Source: Nocardiopsis_B sediminis (lineage in GTDB: Bacteria > Actinomycetota > Actinomycetes > Streptosporangiales > Streptosporangiaceae). From it: a stretch of DNA of 64,000 nt. The translations under genes and the position numbers were made by a program. Below the pieces are notes generated by a model that ran no database searches, was not told where the DNA came from, and worked only from the letters and a program-made list of their open reading frames with translations. Position 1 is the first letter of the stretch. The number at the start of each line of letters is the position of its first letter. Shown piece by piece: positions 1-13,600 of this stretch. The DNA lies in NCBI RefSeq assembly GCF_042650565.1, contig NZ_JBHSBH010000005.1:62001-126000 (forward strand), given 5' to 3'.

Positions 1-1620
1 CGGGCATCGCGCGCGATGTCGGCGCGCACCTGCCGCTCGATCGCGTTGAGCTCGCCCGCGGTGAGCCGGCCGCTGAGGTCGCCGCGCGTCCCGCTGATCT
101 CGGACCGGATCCGCGAGATGAGCCGGTCCGCGGCGGGGCCGATGAGCGGGGCGTCGATCTGCCCGCTCCTCAGCAGGTAGTTCAGCCTCCGGCCGCCGCC
201 CCGGGTCGTCTGCGGGTCGGGCACGGAGCGGCCGCCCGTACCCCGCCCCGTTCCCGCGGGCCGCCGGCCACCGCCGCCACCCCCGGAGCGCGAGGCGTCG
301 TTCAGCCCCTCGACCCACCGCACCCGCGCGGCGACACGGCCGTCTCCGTCTCCCGGGCGCCGGGGAGACGTGGTGCTCCCGCCCTGAGGCGGGGCCGTCG
401 CGTCATCGCGGGCGGGGGGCGGTGGGGTGGCCTTCCGGCCCTCCAGGTCCCGCACCCGCGCGGCGACGTCGACGCTGCTCCGCTCGGAGGCACCGTCCCG
501 CCGCTCCGGCGGCCGGTCCCCGGACACGGGGACGGCGGCCTCGCGGTCGTCGGTGTGCACGGACGTGTCATTTCGGCGCACGTCCGCCTCGTCGCCCTTC
601 CGCGTGGTGACGGCGGGATCCTTCGGCGGCGCGGTCGGGTCGGTGTCCGGCTCGGGCGCCCCGGACCGCGGCCGCTCCACCGGCGGCACAGCGGAGTCCA
701 CCTGCGGTTCGGCGTCCGCGGGCGGCTCGGGCGCCACCGGGGAGCGCAGGGGGGCGCCGGACTCCGTGTCGGCGCCGCGCTCGGCGGCCGGTGCGTCCTG
801 CTCGCGGGCGTCCTGCTCGGGGACGGCGTCGTGCTCCGCGGCCTCGGCGCGCCGCCGCGCATCGGCGGCCCGGTCGCTCATGAGGTCGGCCAGCCGGTCG
901 GCCTCCGCCGCGTCGACCTGACGGATCGCGGCCTCGGTCGCCATGGCCTCCACGCGCGAGGAGGTCGTCGCCCCATCGCCCACGGCGGCCTCCGCGGCCA
1001 GGATGTCGGCCTCAGTGGCGAGCTCGCGCTCCGTCTCGGCCCGCAGCCGGGTCTCCTCCGCCTCCGCCGCCAAAGCCTCGGCCTCGGCGCGCTCGGCCCC
1101 CGCCCGGTCGGGCTGCTTGCCCTTGCGGGCGCGAGCGAGTTCGCGTTCGCGCTCGGGATCGACGGTCGTCCGGCCCTCGTCGGGGTCGACGACGGGCGAC
1201 CGCGCATCATCGGTGTTCGCGGTGCCGGCCTGCGCCGGGTCGGGTCCCGTCACACCGGTGTCCGCACCGTCCTCGGACGGGGTCGCCGGACGGAGGGTGT
1301 CACCGTCTCCCCGCGTGCCGTCGTCCGCGCGGGGCGAAGGGTTGAGCACGTCCCCCCACGACCGCGCCAGCGACGGCGGCGGTTCGGGGGCGGGCGGCTC
1401 TGCCGCGGTGTCGCTCGTCGGCCCGGCGGCGGGCGGCGCGGCAGGGTCGGCCGGACGCATGCCGGGAGCCCGGCGTCCGGCATCCCCGGTACCCGCGTCC
1501 CGGGCGGGCGTCGGCTCCGCGGGGCCGCCCCGCCCCGTCATCCCCGGGCCGAAGGGCCTTCCCGGACCGGGCGGCCCGGGCTGGTAGGAGGTGAAGGCGG
1601 CCGGTCCGCCGGGCTGCGCG
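1..1620 (-). other. Ala/Glu- and Pro-rich tail of the giant protein, leading to an unseen C-terminal domain
   Basis: After module 9 the frame enters Pro/Gly/Ala linker (about 1620-1220). A charged, helical, probably coiled-coil stretch follows (about 1170-850; E-R-E-R-E-L-A-R-A-R-K-G-K and A-E-A-E-A-L-A-A-E-A-E-E-T), then a mixed linker, a Gly/Arg-rich segment near 285-190 and a new helical region from 185 to base 1 (RRLNYLLRSGQIDAPLIG onward). This resembles the pre-toxin region of polymorphic toxins (inference); the stop codon is outside the window. Confidence 0.6.
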
Positions 1621-4600
1621 GCGGCCGGCGGCGCGATGGCGCCGATCTGGGCGTCGGTGATGGGCACACCCGACCACTGGAGGACACGCAGCGCGTCCGC
1701 GAGGCCGCCCTGGCTGTTCCAGGCCATGAGCCGGTCGTAGACCTGCTGGGCGGTGAAGTGGGCCGGGGGGTGACCCGGGGTGGTGACCGTGATGTCGTCT
1801 GCGGACGCGCCGAGGGCGACCTGGTCGTAGGCCGAACCGAGGATGGACAGCACGGCGCGTTCGGCCACCGGCGGCGGCAGCGCGCCCAGGCCGACTCCAC
1901 GTGGCAGGAGGGCGAGGACCTGGTGCCGCGCCAGGTCGGGCAGGGACCGAGTCCAGTCCTCGCCCCTGACCTCGATCGAATCGCCCTGGAGCAGCTGATA
2001 CGCGCCGAGCAGCCGCCCGTCGCGGCGCCACCCCTCCACCGCGGCCTCGGCGTCGCGGGCGCTGATGGCCGGGTGGTCGCCGGTGGCGGGGATGTCGGTG
2101 AACGGGCCGCGGCCGGCGGCGTGCTCGTGCCCCGCGGCGAACACGGCCAGGGCTTCGGCGCGCGCCACCGGGTGGTCGGAGCCGGCCAGGCCACGGCCGA
2201 GCCGGACGCGTTCGGCGTCCGGCAACGCGTCGACGACGGCTCGGAAGGGGATGTCGATATCCGCTTCAGTGGCGAAGACCATCATCGGCGCGAGCCGGCC
2301 CTCGTCCTTCCACCGGGCGCGGTCCTCGCTGTAGGCGACCGGGTCGGCGGCGTGCTGCTCGGCCTGCTCGGGGCTCCAGCCGCGCACGTGCTCGTCGACG
2401 GCGAGCGCGAAGTGCTCGAAGACCTGCTGCCCCCGCGGGTCCGTGGAGAGTACTCCGGGCTCCAGGAACTCGGTGATGTGCGACCTGTCGTCGTCGGACA
2501 GGTCCGCCAACCGCACCGGCGGTGTCTGGGCGGAGGAGCCGTCGCGGGCGACCGAGGCGGCGGTGTCGAGGTAGCTCTGCCGGATCCACGGGTCGGCGAC
2601 CTCCACCAGCCACCCGTTGGCGTCCTCGGCCGTCCAGTTGTGCCCCATGAGGCCGGGCCCGGGGCGGATGGCATCGGCATCGTCCCCCCAGCGGAAGAAC
2701 GAGTCCCCCTCGGTGTACTCGTCGACCATCCCGAGGAAGTGCAGGGTCTCATGCACCCGCGACTTCACCGGGTACACCCCGTCGTACCAGACCTCGGTGC
2801 TCATCCGCTCGTCGGTGTAGGGCCGCGACGGGTCCGCGGCGAGCACCTCGATCTCGGCGTGCACCTGATCGGCCGGCGTGTCGCCGTCGGCGAACTCCAG
2901 GCGGACGTGGAACTGGTCGCCGGTCCCCGGCAGCGGGTCGAAGCCGGGCACCGCGCCCTCGTTGCCCCACAGGTCCGGGTCGTGCTGGTCGGGGATGCTG
3001 TCCTCACCGAACAGCGTCTCCAGCAGCCGCGTACCCATCCGGTGCACCACCGCACCGTCCTGCGGACGCACGAGACTGCCGTCGCCGCGCAGCCGGAACT
3101 TGTGGTTGAGCATCTGGTCCAGCGCGTCGGCATACTCCTGGCGGTACCGGGCGAGCCGCGCGTCCGTCATGCCCTGGTAGGGAGAGAACCGCGGACGGAA
3201 GGTGATCTCCATGACGTGGGTGGGGCCGCCCGGGGTGCGGTGCTCCTCAGGGATCGGGATCCGCCGCCACTCGAACCTGCGCTCGTTGCGGAGGTGGTCG
3301 TCGGCGTCGACGTGGAGGCCCTGTGTCAGGTGGTAGGTCACCGGGGCGCCCGTCACGACGTCGTAGAAGTCCGCCTCGAAATGCGGCCCGCCCACCTGGT
3401 GGACCTGGGCGTCCTCCCGCGCCGCCTCCCACACCGACGCATGCGCCAGCCCCCCGTGCACCTGTGCCGGGGCGTCGCCGACCGGGTCCGGCCGCCGCCG
3501 CACCGGTCGCGGCTCCACCATGGTCTCGATCCGGTCCAGAGTGCGCCGCGCCACATACGGCTCGGCCACGCCCCGCGCCGGATCGCCGTCCAGCATGCCG
3601 AGCCGCCGCAGGACCTCGCCCACGCCCCGGCCATCGGCACCCGGTCCGGGAACGGGGGCCGTCGACCCGTCGACCGCGGGCGGCACCGGGGACCACGTGA
3701 CGGTGGCGTGGACGCTGTCCTGCGCGTCCATGTACCCCGCCTCGACCACGTTCACGTTCAACTGCCGTCCGCCGCGCGGCAACACGTACTGGTCGTTGAA
3801 CACGGACTCGATACGCCGCTTGAGCCCCTCGGCGGCCGCGCTCCTGGTCTGGGCGTCCACACCGCTGCCGGGGAAGTGGCGGAACCGCAGCGTCACGTTG
3901 CGGACACCGGAAGGACCGCCATCGTCCCCGCCACGGTCGATCTCGATCGTGGAGGACTCGAAGAACCGGTTGTCGATCGACACCTCGGCACGCATCCGCC
4001 CGTTCGGCGTGTCGACCTCGACCGTCAGCGGCGGCGCGTCATCGGCCTCCGAGGAGTCGACGCTCATCTCGTCCGCCGACGAGTCGAAGTCCCCGTCATC
4101 CTCCGGCGGGTCGAGGGTCTCTATGTAGTTGCGCGAGAAGAGCCGCCGCTGCGGAGCCGACTCCGCCCCCCACCTGTCACGACCGGGGAGCCCTTCCGCA
4201 CGGGGCGCGGGATCGCCCGGCCGGTGGTTCACATACGGCTCGGCCGTGCCCGGCGCCGGGTTCCGCGGGGCGTCCGCCCCGCCGGCCGCGTCCCGCACGG
4301 GGTCGAACTCCGCGAAACGGCTCTGGGGGTCCGCTGAGAAGGGAGCGGGCGCCCCTGTCCCCTGGGGAGCCGGTTGCTGCTGGGACGGCCCTGCCGGTGC
4401 GGGGGCGGCGCCAGCGGGGGCACCGGGCCTGCGCACGGGCACACGCAACTGGACCAGCCGCTGCATCGCGGGGCGCAGGACACCCTCGGCGAGCCATTCG
4501 TTCCACTGGGTCGTCACCTGGGCCTCAGTCAGCCGCACCTCCGGATGCCCCGGCACGGACACCGTGAGCCCCTTCGCGGGCTGGTTGTGGACGAGCTGGT

Positions 4601-7600
4601 CGTAGCGTGCGCCGAGGATGTCAAGGGCGGCCCGTTGCAGCACGGGCCACTGGAGAGCGCCCAGGCGGCCCAGCACCGAATTCGGCTGCGGGCCGCCCGA
4701 GGGCATCAGAGCGGCCACGACCGCTGCACGGCCGGCGTCGGGCAGGGCGCCGATCCATTCGGAGCCCTCCACGCGCACACCGGAGTCGTGGAAGATGCGG
4801 AGCCCTTCGACCAGGAGATTCCTGGTGTGCCATTGCTCCAGCCTGGCCTCGGCGTCGCGCGCGGTGATCGCGGGACGCCCATTGCCGGCGGGGATATCGG
4901 CGATCGGGCCGCGCCCGGCCGCGCGGTCGAGGCCCGCGGCGAAGACGGTGAGCGCGACGGAGCCGTCCACAGGATCGTTCGAACCGGACAGGCCGTGAGC
5001 GAGTCCCGCCAACGCGTGCGGGGGAAGCGTCTTGATCACGGCCGAGGCGGGCACAGTCGCCCCGAGCCGGCCCGCGGCATCCATCGCCCGCGCCAGCCGG
5101 CCGTCGGCCCGCCAGCCGTCGACCTCGGCGTCGAAGGCGCGGAGGGCATCGGCGGCGCGGGTATCGGCGCCGGAGTCGGCGGCGTGCCTGCGGGCATCGG
5201 CCACACGCGCGTCGGCGGCACGCGCCGCCTTCTCGAACTCCGCGGCGGCCGCTTCCGCCGCGCGGGCCGCGGCCTCATCACCGGCGGCACGGGCCTGCGC
5301 GGCATGCGCCTGCTCGCGCTGCGCGGCGGCACGCGCGTCGGCGGCGACGCCGAGGTGTTCGCGGACGGCGGCACGCGCGGTGGCGTCCGCGGGAGAGACA
5401 AGGGCGTCGGCGACCTTGTCACCGTCCCAGCCGCGGACGAACCGGTCGGTGGCGAGGGCGAAGCGGTCGAACACCTCGAACCGCCGCGGGTCGGTCGCGG
5501 CCATGCCGGGATCGAGTGCCCGGGCGATGAAGGTCTTGGCCTGGTCGCTCAGGGCGCCGGCCCGTGGCGGTGCCGGGTGGTCCGACGTGCCGTACTCCAT
5601 GACCGAGGCGATGGTGTCGGCGTAGGCGGTCCGCACGAAGGGTTCCTGGGTCGTGCGGAACCGCCCCCCGGAGTACTCCGACCAGGAGTTGGTCATGTGG
5701 CCGCCGTCGAGGCGCACGGCATTACTGTCCTGGCGTCCGCGGAAGACGGACGTCGCGTCCCAGTACTCGTCGGCCAGACCGAGCCAGTGGTCGATCTCGT
5801 GGACCGCCGCTTCCACCGGGTACGCGTCGTGCCAGAACAGCATGTTCATGCCCGGGACGTCCTCGCGCCGGGTCGAGGGGTGGTAGTGGCGCACGGTGGG
5901 GACGGCGTGCACGTCGGCGTCGGGCGTGGAGTCGTCGGCGAATTCGAGGCGGATGTGCAGCTGGTCGCCGGTCCCGGGCCGCGGATCGGCGCCGGGCACC
6001 GTGATCGGGTTGCCTTGCAGGTCCTTCGGGTCCGAAATGCTGTCCTGGCCGAACAGCGTCTCGGACAGCCTCGTGTCGAGCCGGTGCACCACCGCACCGT
6101 TGTCGTTCACGACGGTCCCGTCCCCGCGCAGCCGGAACCGGCCGTTCCACATGGCGTCCAGCTTCTTGCCGACGTCCTTCAGATAGGCGTCGAACCGCTG
6201 TTCCGTCATGCTCTGGTGGCGGACGGGCCGCACGCGGAAGGTGATCTCCCGGATATGGGTCGGGCCGTCCTTCCCGGCCTTCTTGCGATAGGTGTCGGGG
6301 ATCGGGATCCGCCGGTGCTCGAACCTGCGCGGACCGGTCCACTTGGCGTCCATGTCCGCCGGGATGAACCGCGGCGTGCCCCGGGAGGCGTCCTGCTCCA
6401 CCACCGACGCCGGGTCCTTGACGTTGCCCTGGGCGTCGACGTCGTTCTCGCCCAGTGGCCGGGCGGCACGGGCGTCCTTCTTGATCTCGGCCCTGGTGGC
6501 GTCCGTATGCGCGCCCACCTGGTGGACCTGCGCGGCCGCCCGCGCGGCCGCCCACTCCGCCGCGCCCTTGCCCCGCCACTTCGACGGGTTGCCCGCCACC
6601 TTGTGCTCATAGTCCGAGAGCGGGACCTCGCCCTGGGGATCGGCCCACCGCCGCGGCGGCCGCGGCCGCACCATGGTCTCGATCCGCTCCAGGGTCCGCC
6701 GCGCCACATACGCGTGGTCCTCGCCCCGTGCCGGGTCGCCGTCCAGCACTCCCAGCCGGCGCAGCACCTCGCCGATCCCCCGGATATTGCGGGGGCCGCC
6801 GGCGGGTGCGGGGGCCTGTGCGACGTCGCCCGATGACGGCACCGGAGACCAGGTGAGGGTGGCGTGGACGTTGTCGTGCGGCCGGTCGTCCTTCAGCACC
6901 ACCACCGACACATGGAGCTGCTCACCGCTGTCGGGCAGCACGAACCTGCGGTTGAACAGCGCCTCGACGTAGCGCCTCACCCCCACGTTGGCCTGGAGCG
7001 CGGTCTGCTCGTCCATGCCGTCGCCCGCGCGGGTGAGCACCCGCAGCCGGACATGGCGGAAGGACGCCGGACCGTCCCCGTCGCGTTCACCGTCGCCGCG
7101 GACGACCTCGACCGAAGAGGACACGAAGAACGGGCTGTGGATGTCCACCTGCGCGCGCATGCGGCCGCGGGGGGTGTCCATCTCGATGCTCAGCGGCGGC
7201 GCGTCCGCGGGTGGCTTGAGGGCGTCGGCGAGGTCGCGGGAGAACGCGCGGTACACCACCTCCGGCTCGGCGTCGCCCCGCTTCCGCTTCCTGTCCCTGG
7301 TCTCGTTGAAGTCGGGCAGGCCCTCCCGGACCGGTGCGGCGTTCTCGATCCGCTCCAGCGTCTGGCGGGCCACGAACGGTTCATCGCGGCCCTGCGCCGG
7401 ATCGTCGTCGAGCAGCCCCAACCGCCGCAAGAAGTCGCCGACGCCCCGGCCATCGGCGTCCGGCCCCGGCGCGGGCGTCGGTGTACCGTCGGCCGCGGGC
7501 GGCACCCGGTGCCACACGACGTCGGCGTGGTAGGGCCGGTCGGGGACCGCCGAGACCACGGACACGTGGAGCTGTTCACCGCTGTGCGGTAGGACGTGCC

Positions 7601-10600
7601 TGCCGTTGAACCCCTGCTCGATGCGCCGCTTCAACGTCGCGGTGGCCGCCAGCGCGGCGTCCCGGTAGGCGGCGTCGGCGGCGGCGGCCTCGTCCGGGGC
7701 GCGCATGCGCAACCGCACCACGACCTCGCGGACATAGCGGCTGTCCGCACCGTTCTCACCGGGGACCTCGACCACCGAGGATTCCAGGAACGCCTGGTGG
7801 ACGTTCACCTCCGCGCGCATCCGGCCCCGGGGGGTGTCGAGCTCGATGTTCAGGGGAGCGGACGCCCCCTCGCGCGCCTCGACGAACGGCAGGGCCAGCA
7901 TCCGCTCCGACCGCTCCGTCCCCTTCTTCGGGTCGAACTCGGGCAGGTCGTTGCGGACCGGCGCCGGATCCCGCAGAAGGAACCGCGGCCGGCGCCCGCC
8001 CCCGCCAGCACCCCCCGCCCCTGTAGAGGGGCCGGCGGTCGCCGCGAGCCCCGACCCGGGAGCGGGGGGCGGTGCGATCTCCGCGACGGCCGTTGCATCG
8101 GCCGGCTCCGTCGCGGCCTCGGAAGGCACGGCGGGATCGGCGGGCGCCGTGGCCGGGTTCCGCAGCCCGTCGCCCTCGTCGGCCATGCCCTGGTCGGGCA
8201 GGAACCCCGCCGGGCCGCCCTGCCCCGCCGTCGAACTCGCGGGCCCGCCCGTCGCCGCCTGCGGCTGGGGCAGTGTGGCCGCGGCCGGAACGGCCTGGGT
8301 GAGGAAGGGCCTGAGCAGGGGCACGTGCGACTGGCGCATGAGACCCAGCGCGTCGTCCACAACGCCCTGCAAAGCCCAGTCCGCCAGCTGGGTCGTCACC
8401 TGGCGCTGGGTCAGCCGGAGCTCCGCGTGTCCGGGGACGGTCACCGTGATGTCCCGCGGCGGCTCGTTGTGGACCATCTCGTCGTAGCGCGCGCCAAGGA
8501 TGTCAAGGGCGGCTTGTTCCAGCACCGGCCATGGCAGGTCGTTGAGGCCGTCAAGGTCGGCGAGGCCGGTGAAGATGTCTTCGGGGTCCGAGCCGTCCGG
8601 CGGCAGCAGCCGGTCGACGAGCTGTTCCCAGCGCGCGTCGGGCAGGGCACTGGCCCATTCCCGGCCCGCGACCGGCACACCGTTGTCGTGGAGCACGCGG
8701 TGCGCGGTGATGAGGTCGCCGTTGTTGCGCCACTGGTCGAGCCGGGTGCGGACGTCGTCGGCGGGGATGGCGGGGCGCCCCTGCGCGGCGGGCACATCGG
8801 CCAGCGGGCCGCGCCCGGTGAACAGGTCCCGGCCCGCGGCGAACACCGCGAGCGCGTCGGCGACGTCCGCGGGGTCGCCGGAGGCGGCCAGCGCGGCACC
8901 GAGCCGGTCGCGCGCGGCGGCGGGCAGCGCATCGATGACGGCCGAAGAGGGCACGCGGAACCCGCTCCGGTCGGCGAGGTCCAGCGCTCGCGCCAGCCGG
9001 CCGTCGTCCCGCCAGCGCGCGATGTCGGCGTCGAAGTCGCGCAGGGCGTCGGCGGCGCGGGCATCGGCGCCCGTGTCGGCGGCACGCTCACGCGCCTCCT
9101 CCGCCCGTACCTCGGCCGCCTGCGCCGCCTTCTCGAAACCAGCGGCACGGGCATCCGCGGCACGCGCCCCCGCGTCGTCGCCCTCCGCGCGGGCCGCGTC
9201 CGCGCGCTCGTGCTCACGGCGGGCTGCGCCACGCGCATCAGCGGCGACGGCGACCTGTTCCCGCACGGCCCCCAGCACCGCGGCGTCGTCGGGAGAGACG
9301 AGCTGGTCGGCGGCCCGCGCACCGTCCCAGCCCCCGAACAGCCGGTCCATGGCCAGAGCGAAGCGGTCGAACACCTTGGTCCGGGCCGGATCGCCCGCGG
9401 CCGGGCCGGGCTCCAGAATCTGGGCGACCGCCGTCTTGGCCTGGTCGGGCAGCTCGCCGACCCGGGGCGGCGGCGTGTGGACCGACGAACCGTGCTCCCC
9501 GAGCGCGGAGATCGTGTCGAGGTACAGCGACCGGATCACCGGCTGGCGGGTCTCCGAGACCGGGAACGTGGTGAGGTCGGTCCAGGCGTTGCCCATGAGG
9601 CCGTAGCCCGAGCGCACGGCATCGGCATCGGGGCCCCACCGGAAGACCGCCCCCGGCGCCGCGTACTCGTCGAGCAGTCCCCACACGTGCCCGGCCTCAT
9701 GCGCGGCCACCTTCGGCGGGAACCACGTGTACCAGTTCATCGTGCTCGGTGTCTGGGTCCACGCCGGCCTGGCGGGATCGAAGGCGTGCAGGGTGGGCTG
9801 TCCGTGCACATCGACGGCGGGCGTGGTGTCATCGGCGAATTCGAGGCGGACGTGGAACTGGTCGCCGGCCCCGGGCAGCGGGTCGGCGCCGGGCACGCGG
9901 GCCGGGTCGCCGTTCAGGTCCCCGGCGTCGGGGCGGCTGCCCTCACCGAACAGCGTCTCGAGCAGGTCCGTGCCCATCCGGTGCACCACCGCGCCGTCCT
10001 CGGGCCGCACGACGCTGCCGTCGCCGCGGATCCGGAACTTGCGGTTCCACAGGGCGTCCAGGTCCGTGGCGAACCGCCGGAGATAGGCGTCGTAGTCCGC
10101 CGGCGTCACGTTGGGGTCGCGGTGGACGCGCGGACGGTACGTGATCTCCCGGATGTGGGTGGGGCCCCCGTCCGTGCGGTGCTCGGCCGGGATCTCGATC
10201 CGCCGCCACTCGAACCTGCGCTCGACGCCCCATCGGGGACCCATGTCCGCCTTGATGAACCGCTCGGGGTCACCGGGCCGGTGATCGGGGTTCTGCGCCA
10301 CCTGCGCCGGGTCGACCGGGTTACCGCCGGCGTCGACGTCGATGGGGCCGCCGTTGGCGTCATGACCGCGCGGGCCACCGTCGGGGGCCAGGTCCAACGG
10401 GCGCGCCGCACGGGCGTGCCGCGCGATCTCGGAGTAGGCGGCGTTGACATGCGGCCCGCCGACCCGGTGGACCTGCGCGGCATCGCGGGCGTCCGCCCAC
10501 ACCTGCGGGTCCATCGCCGACGGGTCGGCCAGGCCCGTGCGCACCTGCGCGGGCGCGTCGCCCTCGGGATCCGAGAACCGCCGCGCCGGACGCGGCTCCA

Positions 10601-13600
10601 CCATGGCCTCGATCCGGTCCAGCGTCCGCCGCGCCACATAGGGCTCGGCCACACCCCGCGCCGGGTCGCCGTCCAGCATCCCCAGACGGCGCAGCACCTC
10701 ACCCACACCCCGGCCATCGGCCCCGGGGGCGAGAGCGGGGGCCGGCGAACCATCGGCCACAGGAGCCACCGGATGCCAGGTCACCGTCGCGTGCACGCGA
10801 TCGGGATCGTCCTCGTCCGGCGTCGCTTCGGCGACCTCCACGTGCAACTGCTGACCGCTGCGCGGCAGCACGTAGGCGTCGTTGAACAGCCCTTCGACAT
10901 GCCCCCTCAGCGCACGGGTCGCCGCGTCGGCGGCCTCCTGGTCCGCGCCGTCCCCGGCGGCCACGGCCAGCCGCACCGTGACGGTGCGCACGGCGGAGGG
11001 GCCGTCATCGCCCGCACCGTCGATCTCGATCGTGGCGGACTCGAAGAACAGGTTGTCGATCACCACCTCGGCACGCATCGGACCCTGCGGGGTGTCCACC
11101 TCGATACTCAGCGGCGACGCGTCCGCCGGCACCCTGAGGGTGTTCGCGAAGTGGGTGGAGACGTCGCGGAACTCCACCGGCGACTGGTCCCCCCACCTGC
11201 CGGAATCCGGCAGACCCGCCACACGCGGCGCGGGATCGCCCGGCCGGTGATTGACGGGCGGCCCGAACACGGCGGCATCGGAGGAGTCCGGAGTCGACGG
11301 CGCGGTGGTGGCTGCCGGCGGGGAGGAGTCCGCGGCCGGCGGGGCGGCGCTCTGGTGTGCGGCGCCGCCGTCCGCGAGAGGCGCGGGCATGACCCCCGGA
11401 CCACTGCGCGGCGCCATCCCCGGGGCGTAGGACCCGCCCATTGTGCCGGGAGCCTGCTGGTAGGGGCCCGGCGCACCGTGCCCGAAGGGCTGCGGGGCCG
11501 GTGCCGGCGCGATGGAGTTGATCTGGGCGTCGGTGACCGGTACACCCGACTGCTGGAGGACGCGCAGCGCTTCGGCGAGGACGCCCTGCTGGTTCCAGGC
11601 CATGAGCTGGTCATAGACCTGCTGGTCGGTGAAGCGGGCCGGGGGGTGGCCGGGGGCGGCGACGGTGATGTCGGCTGCGGACGCACCAAGGGCGACCTGG
11701 TCATAGGCCGATCCGAGGATGTCCAGCACCGCGCGTCCGGCCACCGGCGGCGCCAGCGCGTCCAGGCCGGCATGGGACATCCCGGGCGGGGCTGCCTGGT
11801 AGGGGGAGAGCAGGGTGAGAACGTGCTGCCGCGCCGCGTCGGGCAGGGATCGGGCCCAGTCGCGGCCCATGACATCGATCGCGTTGTCGCTGAGCACATG
11901 CAGCGCGCCCAGCAGCCGCCCGTCGCGACGCCACCCCTCCAGCCCGGCCTCGGCGTCGCGGGCGCTAATGGCGGGATGGTCGGGCGTGGCGGGAATGTCG
12001 GTGACCGGGCCGCGGCCGGCGGCCTGGTCGCGGTAGGCGGCGTACACGGCCAGGGCCGCCGCCTGCGCCGCAGGATCGTGGGAGCCGGCCAGGCCGCGGC
12101 CGAGCCGGGCACGCTCGGCGTCGGGGAACAGGTCGATGAGGGTCCCGAAGGAGATGTCGACCCCTGCCTTGGAGGCGGAGTACGCCATCGGCGCGAGCAG
12201 CCCGCCGTCCCGCCACTTGGCACGGTCCTCGCTATAGGCGACGGGGTCGGCGGCGTGGCTCTCGGCCTGCTCGGGGCTCCAACCGCGGACGTGCTCGTCG
12301 ACGGCGAGCGCGAAGTGGTCGAACACCTCGTTCCACCGGGGGTCGGTGGCCAGCATGTCCGGCTCCAGGAACGCGATGATGGACGCCTTGTCCGCATCGG
12401 ACAGGTCGGCCATCCGCATCGCTGGAGAGTGATCCGATGTGCCGTAGGCCATGACCGAGCCGAACCTGTCGAGGTCGTCGATCCAGGCGACGGGTGGGCG
12501 GGCCTCCCTCATCCGCCCACCGGAGAATTCGAGCCACTCCGCGCTGTTCATGAGGCGCAGACCCGGGCGCACGCCATTGCCGTCCGGATCCGAGCGGAAG
12601 ATCGAGTTCGGATCCGTGTACTGGTCGACCAGGCCGAGAAGGTGCCCGATCTCATGGACGGCGGCTTTCGCCGGGTAGATGTCGTACCAGGTCTCCGTGT
12701 TCATGGGCGGTACGTCATGGATGGTGGAGACGTTGGCCCAGTGGTGCAGGGTGATGGTGTGGTGCACCTGGTCGTCAGGGGTGGTGTCGTCGACGAATTC
12801 GAGGTTGATGTGCAACTGGTCGCCGGTTCCGGGCTGCGGGCCGGGGCCGGACAACCTCGCCTCGTTGCCGTTCAGGTCGTCGGCCTCCCGGCTGCTCCCC
12901 TCACCGAAGAGCGTCTCGAACAGGCGCGGGTCGATCCGGTGCACCAACGCACCCGTGTCGTTCACGACGGTCCCGTCCCCGCGAAGCCGGAACTTGCCGT
13001 TCCACATGGCGTCCAGCTCCTTGCGGACCGCCGTGAGATAGGCGTTGGACGACGCCTTCGTCATCCCCCTGGCGGGGCGGACCCGGGGGCGGTAGGTCAT
13101 CTCCACGATGTGGGTCGGCCCCCCCGGCTTGCGGTACCGGTCGGGGATCGGGACCCGCTTCCACTCGAACCTCCGGTCGACCTCCCACCCGGGCAGGTCC
13201 GGCCGGATATGCCGCGGCACGCCCAAGGACGGGCTCTCCGCCGTGACCGACGACGGATCCTTGAGACCGCCGTACGCATCGAAGTCGTTCTCGCCCAGCG
13301 GCCTCGCCGGACGGGCGTCCACCTTCATCTCGGGCCACGACGCCTCGACACTCAGGCCGACCTGGTGGACCTGCGCGGCCGCCCGCGCGGCCTCCCACTC
13401 GGCCTTCCCCCCGCCCCGCCACTTCGACGGGCTCGTCACCACCCCCTCGTGCGCGACATCCGACGCCCGGACATCCTCCCCCCACCGCCGCGCCGGGCGC
13501 GGTTCCACCATGGTCTCGATCCGGTCCAGCGTCCGCCGCGCCACATACGGCTCGGCCACCCCCCGCGCGGGATCGCCGTCCAGCATCCCGAGCAGGCGCA

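Noticed and set aside
555..6836. Plus-strand frames at 555-4337 and 4374-6836
   Set aside because: Same antisense shadow; no ribosome site or domain, while the minus frame is continuous with conserved modules.
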